From Afipia birgiae 34632 (GTDB lineage: Bacteria; Pseudomonadota; Alphaproteobacteria; Rhizobiales; Xanthobacteraceae): 64,000 nt of DNA. Positions 8,688 through 16,114 of this stretch are shown here, piece after piece. Below the pieces are notes generated by a model, which did not search any database, was not told the origin of the DNA, and was given only the letters and a program-made list of their open reading frames with translations. How positions within the stretch are numbered: position 1 is the stretch's first letter; each line of letters opens with the position of its first letter. The stretch covers positions 2,849,931 to 2,913,930 of the forward strand of contig NZ_HG326652.1 in assembly GCF_000308295.2 (NCBI RefSeq), written 5' to 3'. The position numbers and the translations under genes are program-made.

Positions 8688-9526
8688 TTGGCCTTCTTCC
8701 TGGCGCGCGCCGCTTTGACAAAGGTTTCCCGTTCGGACGCCGCCGGGAAGTCCGGCTTCTTCTTGTTCATCAGTCCGTCGAGACCCGCCTGAAATGCCTG
8801 GCTGGTGAATGCAAGCGACTGACCGAGATTTTCGAACGCCATCATATCGTCCACCGAGCTTTCGAATGTTCTGCCCATCAGCCACTTCGCCAGACCCATT
8901 GTCTCCACGGGGCCGCTTGCGAAGGCGTGCGCGCGCTTGAGGCATTCCTCATCAAGGCGGTCATCCGGCACGACGGCGGAAGCCACTCCGTTCTCAACGG
9001 CATCCTTGCCGCTCCATGTCTTGTTCTCGAAGATAAAGGAGCGCGCGCGCGCCAGCCCTATCAGCCGCGGCAGATTGTACATCACGCCAATGTCCGGAAT
9101 CACACCGAGCCGGAAGAATCCGGCCATCATCTGTGCGCTTTCCGCCGCGACGATGGTGTCCCCGATCAAGGATAATCCAAAACCACCGCCAATGGCATAG
9201 CCGTTGACGCCGACCACAACAGGCTTGCGGAAGCGGATCAGCGACGTCAACCACTGCGCTGTTCTATTGAAGCGAACGTGCGTAGACCACGGATCCATCT
9301 CATTCTTCAGCATCGGCAAATCGCCACCAGAACAGAACGACTGTCCGCTGCCGGTGAGGTAGACGGCCCGGCAATCCACGTCCGTTTCCAGTTCATGAAA
9401 CGTTGCGGCGATCGAATTTCGCATGTCCTGAGTCAACGAATTCCGGTTCTCGTCACATGCGAGCCGGACGACAGCGACCGACCCGTCGCGGGTGATCTTG
9501 ATAGGCGATGCTTTTTCTTGATTCAT
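8684..9526 (-). CDS. Enoyl-CoA hydratase/isomerase family protein
   Basis: A 280-residue crotonase-fold enzyme. The oxyanion-hole segment is seen near residue 65 (SGQSFCSGGDLPML) and the conserved helix GVNGYAIGGGFGLSLIGD near residue 105. The family adds water to enoyl-CoA, isomerises it, or hydrolyses branched 3-hydroxyacyl-CoA; the exact chemistry cannot be assigned. A lysine-rich C-terminal tail follows the usual domain. It is the second gene of the leftward operon, 15 bases after the SDR gene, and its stop codon overlaps the DUF35 start. Two different hydratases (this one and MaoC) in one cluster may act on opposite stereochemistry or on different steps. Confidence 0.9.
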   Translation of the reverse strand: MNQEKASPIKITRDGSVAVVRLACDENRNSLTQDMRNSIAATFHELETDVDCRAVYLTGSGQSFCSGGDLPMLKNEMDPWSTHVRFNRTAQWLTSLIRFRKPVVVGVNGYAIGGGFGLSLIGDTIVAAESAQMMAGFFRLGVIPDIGVMYNLPRLIGLARARSFIFENKTWSGKDAVENGVASAVVPDDRLDEECLKRAHAFASGPVETMGLAKWLMGRTFESSVDDMMAFENLGQSLAFTSQAFQAGLDGLMNKKKPDFPAASERETFVKAARARKKAK

Positions 9527-9541
9527 GACGGAGCCTTCGGA

Positions 9542-10357
9542 TTAGGATTTGCGCGAGCGGGATGATGTGGCTTTGAACTGCCGACCACCGTCGACGACAA
9601 GATCAGTGCCATTGACGTAAAGTGCCGCAGGCGACACGAGGTAAGTCACTGCGGCCGCAATTTCATCGACACGACCGAAACGGGCGACCGGCACTCTGTC
9701 GAGTTCGGCTTCGGCGCGGTCGGTCTCTTCGTGAATCTTGCGTGTGCCGACGGTATCGGCAATCGGGCCCGGCGCGACTGTATTCGACAGGATGTTCTTC
9801 GGACCCCACTCCAGCGCGAGTGTGCGTGTAAGGGATTGAATGCCAGCCTTCGCCGCTGCCGCCGGCGCACATCCGGGCCAGCCACCCCAGGCGTAAGCGG
9901 TAATGATACTGACGATGCGGCCGACATGAGGAGAGGCCGATAGATGGGGAAATGCGGCATGACAACAATGGAACGTGCCGTTGAGATCAATATCAACCAC
10001 AGTCTTCCAGCCGTTGGATGAAAGTTCCTCGGTGGGACAGGCAAAATTCCCCGCAGCATTGTTGATGAGAATATCAATACCGCCCCAGTGCGCGACCGTC
10101 TTGGTCATCGCAGCCGCAACCGCGTCATAGTCCCGAACATCCATGACAATGCCGAGCGCTTCACCTCCTGCGCTCTGCAAGCCTTCTGCAGCCGCCATCA
10201 CGACATCCTGCTTTCGGCTGGCAATCACGACGCGCGCACCTAGCCGGGAAAACATCTGCGCGATGCCGAGCCCAATGCCTGTGCCGCCGCCAGTGATGAA
10301 GGCCGTTCGCCCTGCGAGCATTGCAGGGGTGAAGATTGAAGAATTGAGTTCGCTCAT
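9542..10357 (-). CDS. Short-chain dehydrogenase/reductase, 2,4-dienoyl-CoA reductase-like
   Basis: A 271-residue classical SDR. The cofactor motif TGGGTGIG is near residue 23, the NNAAGNF motif near residue 100 (the NNAG equivalent) and a C-terminal VDGG segment is present. At the active site the usual Tyr-x-x-x-Lys is seen as AAAAKAG-type sequence instead of a clear YxxxK, a pattern also found in peroxisomal-type 2,4-dienoyl-CoA reductases, so it may reduce a dienoyl-CoA rather than oxidise a 3-hydroxyacyl-CoA. The start at 10357 is chosen because a sigma-54 promoter at 10393-10407 lies upstream of it; the longer open frame crosses that promoter. It is the first gene of a six-gene leftward operon. 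Confidence 0.87.
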   Translation of the reverse strand: MSELNSSIFTPAMLAGRTAFITGGGTGIGLGIAQMFSRLGARVVIASRKQDVVMAAAEGLQSAGGEALGIVMDVRDYDAVAAAMTKTVAHWGGIDILINNAAGNFACPTEELSSNGWKTVVDIDLNGTFHCCHAAFPHLSASPHVGRIVSIITAYAWGGWPGCAPAAAAKAGIQSLTRTLALEWGPKNILSNTVAPGPIADTVGTRKIHEETDRAEAELDRVPVARFGRVDEIAAAVTYLVSPAALYVNGTDLVVDGGRQFKATSSRSRKS

Positions 10358-10392
10358 CGATGTCTCGCTGTGGGTAATGCCCACGTCGCTGT

Positions 10393-10407
10393 GCAAGGCG
10401 CATACCA
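10393..10407 (-). promoter_or_regulatory. Sigma-54 promoter of the six-gene leftward operon
   Basis: The minus strand reads TGGTATGCGCCTTGC; the GG and GC dinucleotides are intact and ten bases apart, with TAT replacing CAC. The expected start near 10381 gives a 24-base leader. Confidence 0.7.
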
Positions 10408-10464
10408 TGAGAGCGAAGCCTGTCAGCGCTGACCAAATGCAGCAACAGAAGCAGTACTTATGTC

Positions 10465-10510
10465 CTGTCCGCGTACAGCGCGGTGTGCGCTCTGTCTGCG
10501 TCGCGGACAG
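10465..10510. promoter_or_regulatory. Inverted repeats, candidate activator site between divergent promoters
   Basis: CTGTCCGCG at 10465-10473 is repeated inverted as CGCGGACAG at 10502-10510. The inner 19-mer CTGTCTGCGTCGCGGACAG (10492-10510) is itself a near-perfect palindrome. The centre lies about 100 bases from the leftward and 65 bases from the rightward sigma-54 promoter. Function as an enhancer is inferred from position. Confidence 0.45.
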
Positions 10511-10559
10511 CGTGCGCTGCAACAAATATCTTACGCATTAGCTGCACTCAATCACCGCA

Positions 10560-10575
10560 TGGCACATATTTTGCC
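10560..10575 (+). promoter_or_regulatory. Sigma-54 promoter of the CoA-transferase gene
   Basis: TGGCACATATTTTGCC matches TGGCAC-N5-TTGC exactly. Transcription would begin near 10586, downstream of the first codon of the longer open frame at 10460, which supports the start at 10640. Confidence 0.8.
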
Positions 10576-10639
10576 AACGGCAAAACGACGTCATCAGTCT
10601 TCAAGTCACCGATCTCAAATCCAAGGCAGGCGAGCCACC

Positions 10640-11851
10640 ATGAGCAGCGCATTCAAGACGCAACACGGGCCTCTTCACGGCATCAAGATCGTTGATCTGA
10701 CGGCCGTCATCATGGGTCCCTATGCAATGCAAGTGATGGCCGACTTCGGAGCCGACGTGATCAAGATTGAATCTCCTGACGGAGACATTATGCGTCATGT
10801 CGGCAAGAACGGCGGCCACGCCATGGGCCCCATCCATCTAACACTGAACCGCGGCAAGCGCCTTGTTGCACTCGACTTGAAGAAGCTCGAGGCTCGCGAC
10901 GTGCTAATGAAAATTATCGGCGGGGCAGATGCGTTCGTGCATGCGATGCGACCAAAGGCGATTGAGCGGCTCGGGCTCGACTACGCGAGTGTGAAGACGA
11001 TCAAACCAGACATCGTTTATTGCGGCGCTTATGGGTATGCAGCAAATGGCCCCTATGGCGATGAGCCGGCTTACGACGACATGATTCAAGGGTTGTGTGG
11101 AATTGCAGATATTGCATCGCAGCTGGCCGGCGAGCCGCGCTTCTTTCCAACAGTCATCGCGGACAAGGTCTGCGGGCTGACGCTCGCATACGCACTTCTT
11201 GCCGCGCTGCTTCACAAGCAGCGCACTGGAGAGGGCCAACAGATCGAAGTTCCGATGTTTGAAACGATGGTGCAGTTTCTGATGGTCGAACACCTGGGCG
11301 ATTGCACCTTCGGGCGCGACCAGGAGATTGGATATGCGCGTGTGCTGTCGCAACTCCGAAAGCCACACCGCACCACCGATGGATACGTTTGCGCACTGCC
11401 CTACAACGACAAGAATTGGCGCGACTTTTTCAGAATAGTTGATCGTCCGGATCTTGCAGCCGACCCTCGCTTCTCGAGCCAGACAGCGCGAAGCCAGAAC
11501 TACGAAGTCCTGTACAGCCTGCTCGGCAAGATCCTCGCTGAGAAGTCGACGGGCTACTGGCTGGAGAAACTGCGAGCCGCCAGCATTCCGGTTGCGCCCG
11601 TACTCGGTCTCAAGGCGCTGCTGGACGATCAACACCTCAACGCGGTGGGCCTGTTCCAGACAGTCCAGCATCCGAGCGAGGGGCAGATCACAGCAATTCG
11701 CTCCCCGATCACGTTCTCAGCGACCCCCGCTCAAATGGGGAAGCCTGCGGGCGCTATCGGCGCAGATACGCTCGATGTTTTGCAAGGATTCGGATACTCG
11801 CCAGGCGAGATCGACGGGTTGGTTGCAAAGGGGGCGATCCTGAGCGGATAG
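10640..11851 (+). CDS. Class III CoA-transferase (CaiB/BaiF family)
   Basis: A 403-residue family III CoA-transferase, which moves CoA between carboxylic acids through an aspartyl-CoA thioester. The opening GIKIVDLTAVIMGPYA and ADFGADVIKIE are the typical N-terminal signatures. The likely catalytic Asp is in PAYDDMIQG near residue 155. The gene starts at ATG 10640 after AGGCGAG and has its own sigma-54 promoter. It gives the cluster a second way to make the CoA thioester besides the ligase at the left edge, perhaps using a pathway intermediate such as succinyl-CoA as donor; this is inferred. It converges on a tctC-type gene. Confidence 0.92.
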   Translation: MSSAFKTQHGPLHGIKIVDLTAVIMGPYAMQVMADFGADVIKIESPDGDIMRHVGKNGGHAMGPIHLTLNRGKRLVALDLKKLEARDVLMKIIGGADAFVHAMRPKAIERLGLDYASVKTIKPDIVYCGAYGYAANGPYGDEPAYDDMIQGLCGIADIASQLAGEPRFFPTVIADKVCGLTLAYALLAALLHKQRTGEGQQIEVPMFETMVQFLMVEHLGDCTFGRDQEIGYARVLSQLRKPHRTTDGYVCALPYNDKNWRDFFRIVDRPDLAADPRFSSQTARSQNYEVLYSLLGKILAEKSTGYWLEKLRAASIPVAPVLGLKALLDDQHLNAVGLFQTVQHPSEGQITAIRSPITFSATPAQMGKPAGAIGADTLDVLQGFGYSPGEIDGLVAKGAILSG

Positions 11852-11899
11852 GCTCGTCCCCCCAAGCATGATCAAACTGAGCTGAGCTCGCGCTCGCCG

Positions 11900-12871
11900 T
11901 TAATCGAGCTTGGCGCCCGACTTCTCCACAACGCCCTTCCAGCGAACCGACTCTTCCTGAGCGATTTTTGCCATCTGAGCCCCATTCAAGGTCTGAGGCT
12001 CGATTCCAAGCGTAGCGAACCGTTCAAGCAACTTGGGATCGGACATCGCCTTGGTCGACGCGGCGTAAATCTGCGCAACAACAGCGTCCGGCGTTGAGGC
12101 CGGGACTACGATGCCATACCACGCTTGGTTCGTGATCTGCGGAAAACCCTGCTCGGCCGCGGTCGGGACACCTGGAAGCTGCTTCAAGGGCGTCGGAGAA
12201 GTGACGGCGAGAACCTTGATCGCTCCCTTTTGATGTTGCGCGATCATGGCCGGGATACCATCGATCAGCGTATCGACTTCTCCACCGATGAGAGCCTGAA
12301 GAGCCGGCCCGTTGCCACGGTATGGCACATGAATGGAACTAACGCCGACATCGCTCTTAAGCAGTTCTATCATCAGATGTCCGGTCGTCCCGACGCCAGG
12401 AGACCCGGTCCGAATGTTCGAGCGGGTCTTCATGAGTGCAACCAGCTCTTTCAGATTGCTGACCGGAACGCTCGGATGAACCGCAACACCACTGGGCATC
12501 AAACCAACCACCGAGACCATCTTGAAGTCCTTGTCTGGATCGAAGCCCTGAGACTTGTACAACCAGCGATTGATCGAAAGTATGCCCGGTGTAACCATCA
12601 GGATGGTTTGCCCGTCTCCCGCAGCCTGAGCTGCAATAGCGGCGCCCACATTGCCGCCTGCCCCGCTCTTGTTTTCGACCACGACGGCTTCGTTGATAAC
12701 GCCACGCAATGCTTCGCTGTAGGCCCGTCCCAACAGATCGGTCTGACCAGCAGCTGGGAATGGTATGATGAGACGCACTGGCCCCTTCGGCCAGGTTTGT
12801 GCGGATGCTACACCCGCAAAGAATGTCAGCGCCAGACACGTGGCAACAATTCGCTTCAGCTGATGAATCAC
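11900..12871 (-). CDS. TctC-family periplasmic solute receptor (Bug protein), copy 2
   Basis: A receptor of about 323 residues for the tripartite tricarboxylate transporter. It has a signal peptide ending near ASAQ and the family opening TWPKGPVRLIIPFPAAGQTD. The start is the GTG at 12871, preceded by GGAGGG; the frame continues upstream to 13009, but a consensus sigma-54 promoter at 12960-12974 lies within that extension, so the longer form is excluded. It diverges from tctBA at 13.3 kb, sharing the intergenic control region, and is therefore the more likely cognate receptor of that transporter. The ligand is unknown. Confidence 0.9.
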   Translation of the reverse strand: MIHQLKRIVATCLALTFFAGVASAQTWPKGPVRLIIPFPAAGQTDLLGRAYSEALRGVINEAVVVENKSGAGGNVGAAIAAQAAGDGQTILMVTPGILSINRWLYKSQGFDPDKDFKMVSVVGLMPSGVAVHPSVPVSNLKELVALMKTRSNIRTGSPGVGTTGHLMIELLKSDVGVSSIHVPYRGNGPALQALIGGEVDTLIDGIPAMIAQHQKGAIKVLAVTSPTPLKQLPGVPTAAEQGFPQITNQAWYGIVVPASTPDAVVAQIYAASTKAMSDPKLLERFATLGIEPQTLNGAQMAKIAQEESVRWKGVVEKSGAKLD

Positions 12872-12959
12872 AAACTTTCCCTCCAATGGCTTTGCTTCCG
12901 ATGGCCTTATTGAGCGCAACTCGCGTCGGCGAGCGGCGCCAGGCGGCTCCATCGCCACA

Positions 12960-12974
12960 GCAATTGCTGTGCCA
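12960..12974 (-). promoter_or_regulatory. Sigma-54 promoter of tctC copy 2
   Basis: The minus strand reads TGGCACAGCAATTGC, a full consensus match. It shares the first eight bases with the promoters at 776-790 and 4145-4160. The predicted leader is about 77 bases. Confidence 0.8.
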
Positions 12975-13047
12975 TGCGGAAAACTTGCCTTCTCGGCTGC
13001 TGCCGGCACCGGCCAACCGGCTCTATGGGACTCTCAATGCGGGCCGG

Positions 13048-13066
13048 GTGTGTGCGCCGAAAACAC
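13048..13066. promoter_or_regulatory. Palindromic candidate activator site between tctC and tctBA
   Basis: GTGTGTGCGCCGAAAACAC has inverted ends, and its reverse complement GTGTTTTCGGCGCACACAC closely matches the site at 3982-4000. It lies about 90 bases from the leftward and 170 bases from the rightward promoter, the same spacing as in the 3.9-4.1 kb region. Confidence 0.5.
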
Positions 13067-13222
13067 TATGTCCTCACCAGCATCAGCTTGGCGGAGGCTT
13101 CTCACGCGAATGCAGTGACAATCTTCTCGCTACTGCGTAACGGCGGCCTCGAAAGGAGTTTAAGCGCTTAGGACGGGGCGCAATGTGCGAGCGGACCGCT
13201 ATTGGCGCAGAAGACACACATG

Positions 13223-13238
13223 CGGCATGGAAATTGCT
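13223..13238 (+). promoter_or_regulatory. Probable sigma-54 promoter of tctBA
   Basis: CGGCATGGAAATTGCT keeps the GG and GC ten bases apart and the TTGCT block, with CAT for CAC. It is weaker than the other sites. The start would be near 13249, about 70 bases before the tctB ATG. Confidence 0.6.
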
Positions 13239-13317
13239 GACTGACGGTTAGCGGGGATATGGCCAAGAAAACAACCTGTTCTCGCCAATTGAGAAGCGCT
13301 TGGGGGATTTTCGTCAG

Positions 13318-13767
13318 ATGAGGCTTTCACCAATCAACGATGTGGACGTGTTGAGCGGTTTGATCTTCGCCGGCCTCGGGGCTGGAGTTGTATATGTTTC
13401 CGCCAGCTACGACTTTGGATCGATCGCTCGCATGGGTCCGGGCTTTTTCCCCCGCGTACTTGGCGTTCTTCTCACTGGTCTCGGCATCGTTATAGCAGCG
13501 CGAGGCTTCATGACGCCGCGCGGGAAACTGACGATCGAAAGGCTAAGACCCATCTTTGCTATCGGCGGATCGCTCGTTGCTTTCGGCTGGATCCTTCCGC
13601 GCTTTGGTTTTGTGCCGGCTTTGATTGCGTCCTGTCTATTGGCAATGGCTGCGATTCAGCGATCGTCCTTGAAGGAGATGGTTTTGCTACCACTCCTGCT
13701 GTGCGGCTTCTGCTCCATTGTTTTCATATACGGGCTCGGTTTGGCTATCCCCCTCGCGAAGTGGTGA
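13318..13767 (+). CDS. TctB-family small membrane subunit of tripartite tricarboxylate transporter
   Basis: A 149-residue protein with four predicted membrane segments: about 12-30, 44-62, 78-98 and 112-145. This is the normal build of the small TctB subunit. The segment MGPGFFPRVLGVLL near residue 40 is characteristic of the family. I use ATG 13318, which follows a GGGGGA stretch; a TTG six codons earlier is possible. The gene is followed after six bases by tctA, so the two are co-transcribed. Together with a periplasmic TctC receptor they import a carboxylate using the ion gradient. Confidence 0.88.
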   Translation: MRLSPINDVDVLSGLIFAGLGAGVVYVSASYDFGSIARMGPGFFPRVLGVLLTGLGIVIAARGFMTPRGKLTIERLRPIFAIGGSLVAFGWILPRFGFVPALIASCLLAMAAIQRSSLKEMVLLPLLLCGFCSIVFIYGLGLAIPLAKW

Positions 13768-13773
13768 ACGCGA

Positions 13774-15267
13774 ATGCTTGACAATCTCGCTCTTGGATTT
13801 TCGGTTGCGACAACTCCGGCAAATCTTGCATTTGCTTTTCTTGGTTGCCTTCTCGGAACGCTGATAGGTGTCCTTCCCGGCATTGGTCCTGTTGCGACCA
13901 TGGCGATGTTGTTGCCGATAACCTACAGCCTGTCGCCGATCGCCGCGCTCATCATGCTTGCTGGCATTTACTACGGTTCGCAGTATGGCGGCTCAACAAC
14001 CGCTATCCTGCTTAATCTTCCGGGCGAATCGAGCTCGGTTGTGACTGCGCTCGACGGTCACGCCATGGCGCGCGATGGCCGCGGGGGCATCGCCCTGGCC
14101 ATCGCGGCCATCGGCTCCTTCGTTGCGGGTAGCTTTGGAACGCTGGCACTCGCCGCCATTGGACCAATGCTCGCAGGCGTCGCGCAGAATTTCGGCGCTC
14201 CTGAATATTTCTCTCTGATGCTGTTCGGACTTGTTTGCGCAACGCTCCTGGCAGCCGGTGATTTTCTGAAAGCGATCGCGATGGTTGTCGCCGGACTGCT
14301 GATGGGAATCGTCGGGACCGATGTCAATTCGGGGGCTTCTCGATTTACCTTCGGTACAGTCAACCTGTCCGAGGGAATTGAATTCGTCATCGTGGCGCTC
14401 GCCTTCTTCGGGCTCGCCGAAGTAATCGGAAATCTTGTTCAACAGAGCCATCGACACGGCACAATTAGCAAGGTCGGACGGCTCATGCCCAACCGTACCG
14501 AACTGCGCGAATCCGCCCCCGCCATAGCGCGCGGCACGATCTTGGGCAGCATCCTCGGCCTATTGCCAGGCGGTGGCGCCGTGTTGAGCTCCTTTGCTTC
14601 CTATATGTTCGAAAAGCGCATCTCCAAAAACCCTGAGCGCTTTGGCCGCGGCGCGATTGAAGGAGTCGCAGGGCCGGAATCCGCAAACAATGCCGGTGCA
14701 CAAACCTCGTTTATTCCTCTGCTCACCCTCGGAATCCCGTCGAATGCCGTCATGGCGCTCATGATGGGAGCAATGATGATTCAGGGCATCGCACCGGGTT
14801 CAGCTGTGATGACAACCAATTCGTCGCTCTTCTGGGGAATGGTCGCCAGCATGTGGGTCGGAAATCTCATGCTTCTCATTATTAACCTGCCGCTGGTCGG
14901 CTTGTGGGTAAAGCTGCTGAGCGTACCTTATCGCGTTCTCTATCCCTGTATCGTCGTGTTCTGTTGCATCGGGGTTTACAGCTTGAACTCAAGCTCTTTC
15001 GACGTCTACCTTGCGAGCGCCTTGTCGGTCTGCGGATATTTGCTTGTTAGACTTGGCTGCGAGGGAGCGCCGTTGATCCTTGGTTTCATTCTCGGTCCGT
15101 TGCTGGAAGAAAATCTGCGCAGGTCCTTGCTGCTGTCACAAGGGAATCCGAGCATCTTTGTCGAGCGCCCAATAAGCGCAACGTTTCTTGCTCTCATCCT
15201 TGTCATGCTCGCACTTTTCCTGCTTCCTTCTGCACGCAAGCAGCGCGAAGAGGCTTTTCAGGAATAA
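13774..15267 (+). CDS. TctA-family large permease subunit of tripartite tricarboxylate transporter
   Basis: A 497-residue permease with about twelve membrane segments. It carries the family signatures LIGVLPGIGPVATMAMLLP near residue 30 and YYGSQYGGSTTAILLNLPGE near residue 68. The repeated loop GLLPGGGAVLSSF and GVAGPESANNAGAQTSFIPLL lie in the second half. These two regions form the substrate path in the family. It follows tctB directly and is the last gene of the sigma-54-controlled catabolic region. The transported compound is probably the acid degraded by the neighbouring acyl-CoA genes; that is inference from gene context. Confidence 0.94.
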   Translation: MLDNLALGFSVATTPANLAFAFLGCLLGTLIGVLPGIGPVATMAMLLPITYSLSPIAALIMLAGIYYGSQYGGSTTAILLNLPGESSSVVTALDGHAMARDGRGGIALAIAAIGSFVAGSFGTLALAAIGPMLAGVAQNFGAPEYFSLMLFGLVCATLLAAGDFLKAIAMVVAGLLMGIVGTDVNSGASRFTFGTVNLSEGIEFVIVALAFFGLAEVIGNLVQQSHRHGTISKVGRLMPNRTELRESAPAIARGTILGSILGLLPGGGAVLSSFASYMFEKRISKNPERFGRGAIEGVAGPESANNAGAQTSFIPLLTLGIPSNAVMALMMGAMMIQGIAPGSAVMTTNSSLFWGMVASMWVGNLMLLIINLPLVGLWVKLLSVPYRVLYPCIVVFCCIGVYSLNSSSFDVYLASALSVCGYLLVRLGCEGAPLILGFILGPLLEENLRRSLLLSQGNPSIFVERPISATFLALILVMLALFLLPSARKQREEAFQE

Positions 15268-15555
15268 GAGTAACCACCTCAGAGCTCAATGCGGGAGTCG
15301 CACATTGCTGTCGTGCTTGGTGCTGACGCACGGCTTGTGTGAGCCAATCCTGGAAATGAATCGCGCCGAGGCGCGGCTAGCTGACCTAACCTTTGAGGAT
15401 CGTTGACGGATCGGTTTTCCTCAGACCTCTTCGAACAAGCATCACGCCAAATGTCGTCGCGGGCGCCCCGCAGTTCACTGTACACACCAAGGATTCGCAG
15501 GACACTCGCGACACTTCGAATGCGAGCAGCATTGCCTGCAGCACCGCAAGGGCGC

Positions 15556-15775
15556 TCAAATCGGGGCGAGCAGTTCGAAGTGTGCGGCGAGATCGTCAGC
15601 CGAGCGCCAGTTCTCGTAGACGCACCACAGTTCGGGATCTTCCGTCGAGCGATGCAGATCGTAGTTGATGCATCCCTGCTCTGCGCGTGACGGCGCGAAC
15701 GAGAGCGAGGAGGCGTTTGTCCAACTCCCCCGACCTGCCGGATTTTGCGCGAATATGGGAGATCACAGCATGCGC
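15556..15775 (-). pseudogene. Broken antibiotic-biosynthesis-monooxygenase-type (ABM) gene
   Basis: On the minus strand one frame gives HIRAKSGRSGELDKRLLALV, and after a one-base shift the next frame gives CINYDLHRSTEDPELW followed by VYENWRSADDLAAHFE. Joined, they match the ABM/quinol-monooxygenase fold in which CI-Y-LH-S and YE-W-s are conserved. The frame ends early at TGA (15556-15558), before the usual C-terminus. The gene therefore carries a frameshift and a truncated tail. It sits in the gene-poor stretch between tctA and the asparaginase, a zone of decay beside the island boundary. Confidence 0.6.
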
Positions 15776-16043
15776 ACGATCCCGATAATCGCTTCCATTG
15801 TCTTTGTTACCGCTGCTCAAGCCGAATGATGCCGGCTTGGCGACAACCGGCCTGCAATCGACACGATTGCCCCGCAACATTACACCCGGTGGAACAGTCA
15901 TCACTTGCGAGCAGAAGACGATCGCATTGCGGACGCCGTCGGGCGGTCAGCACGATGTGGACATTTCAGAAGGCGAAATGACGCTGAGACGCCACAAGCC
16001 AACGCGAATTCTTACGTTGACTTTCAAAGAGCGCGCTCGTTGA
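15770..16043 (+). pseudogene. Frameshifted small secreted protein
   Basis: An ATG at 15770 opens a clear signal peptide (MRTIPIIASIVFVTAAQA) that stops after 19 codons. The frame shifted by one base continues as DAGLATTGLQSTRLPR and RILTLTFKERAR to a stop at 16043, a sensible small periplasmic protein of about 90 residues. I do not recognise the family. The simplest reading is a single-base frameshift near 15820. The first part overlaps the antisense ABM remnant, so one of the two is certainly non-functional. Confidence 0.4.
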
Positions 16044-16114
16044 AGGCGTGCAGCGGATGCATGCACGCCTTCCCCCTTAACACGCTTGATTGTCAGTCAA
16101 CCAACCACGCAACA

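Noticed and set aside
8687-8945. Longer N-terminus for the DUF35 protein
   Set aside because: It lies entirely inside the enoyl-CoA hydratase gene in another frame, has no family-like sequence and the coupled GTG start at 8687 explains the gene.
12872-13009. 46-residue N-terminal extension of the second TctC
   Set aside because: It contains the sigma-54 promoter at 12960-12974 and would move the signal peptide inside the protein.
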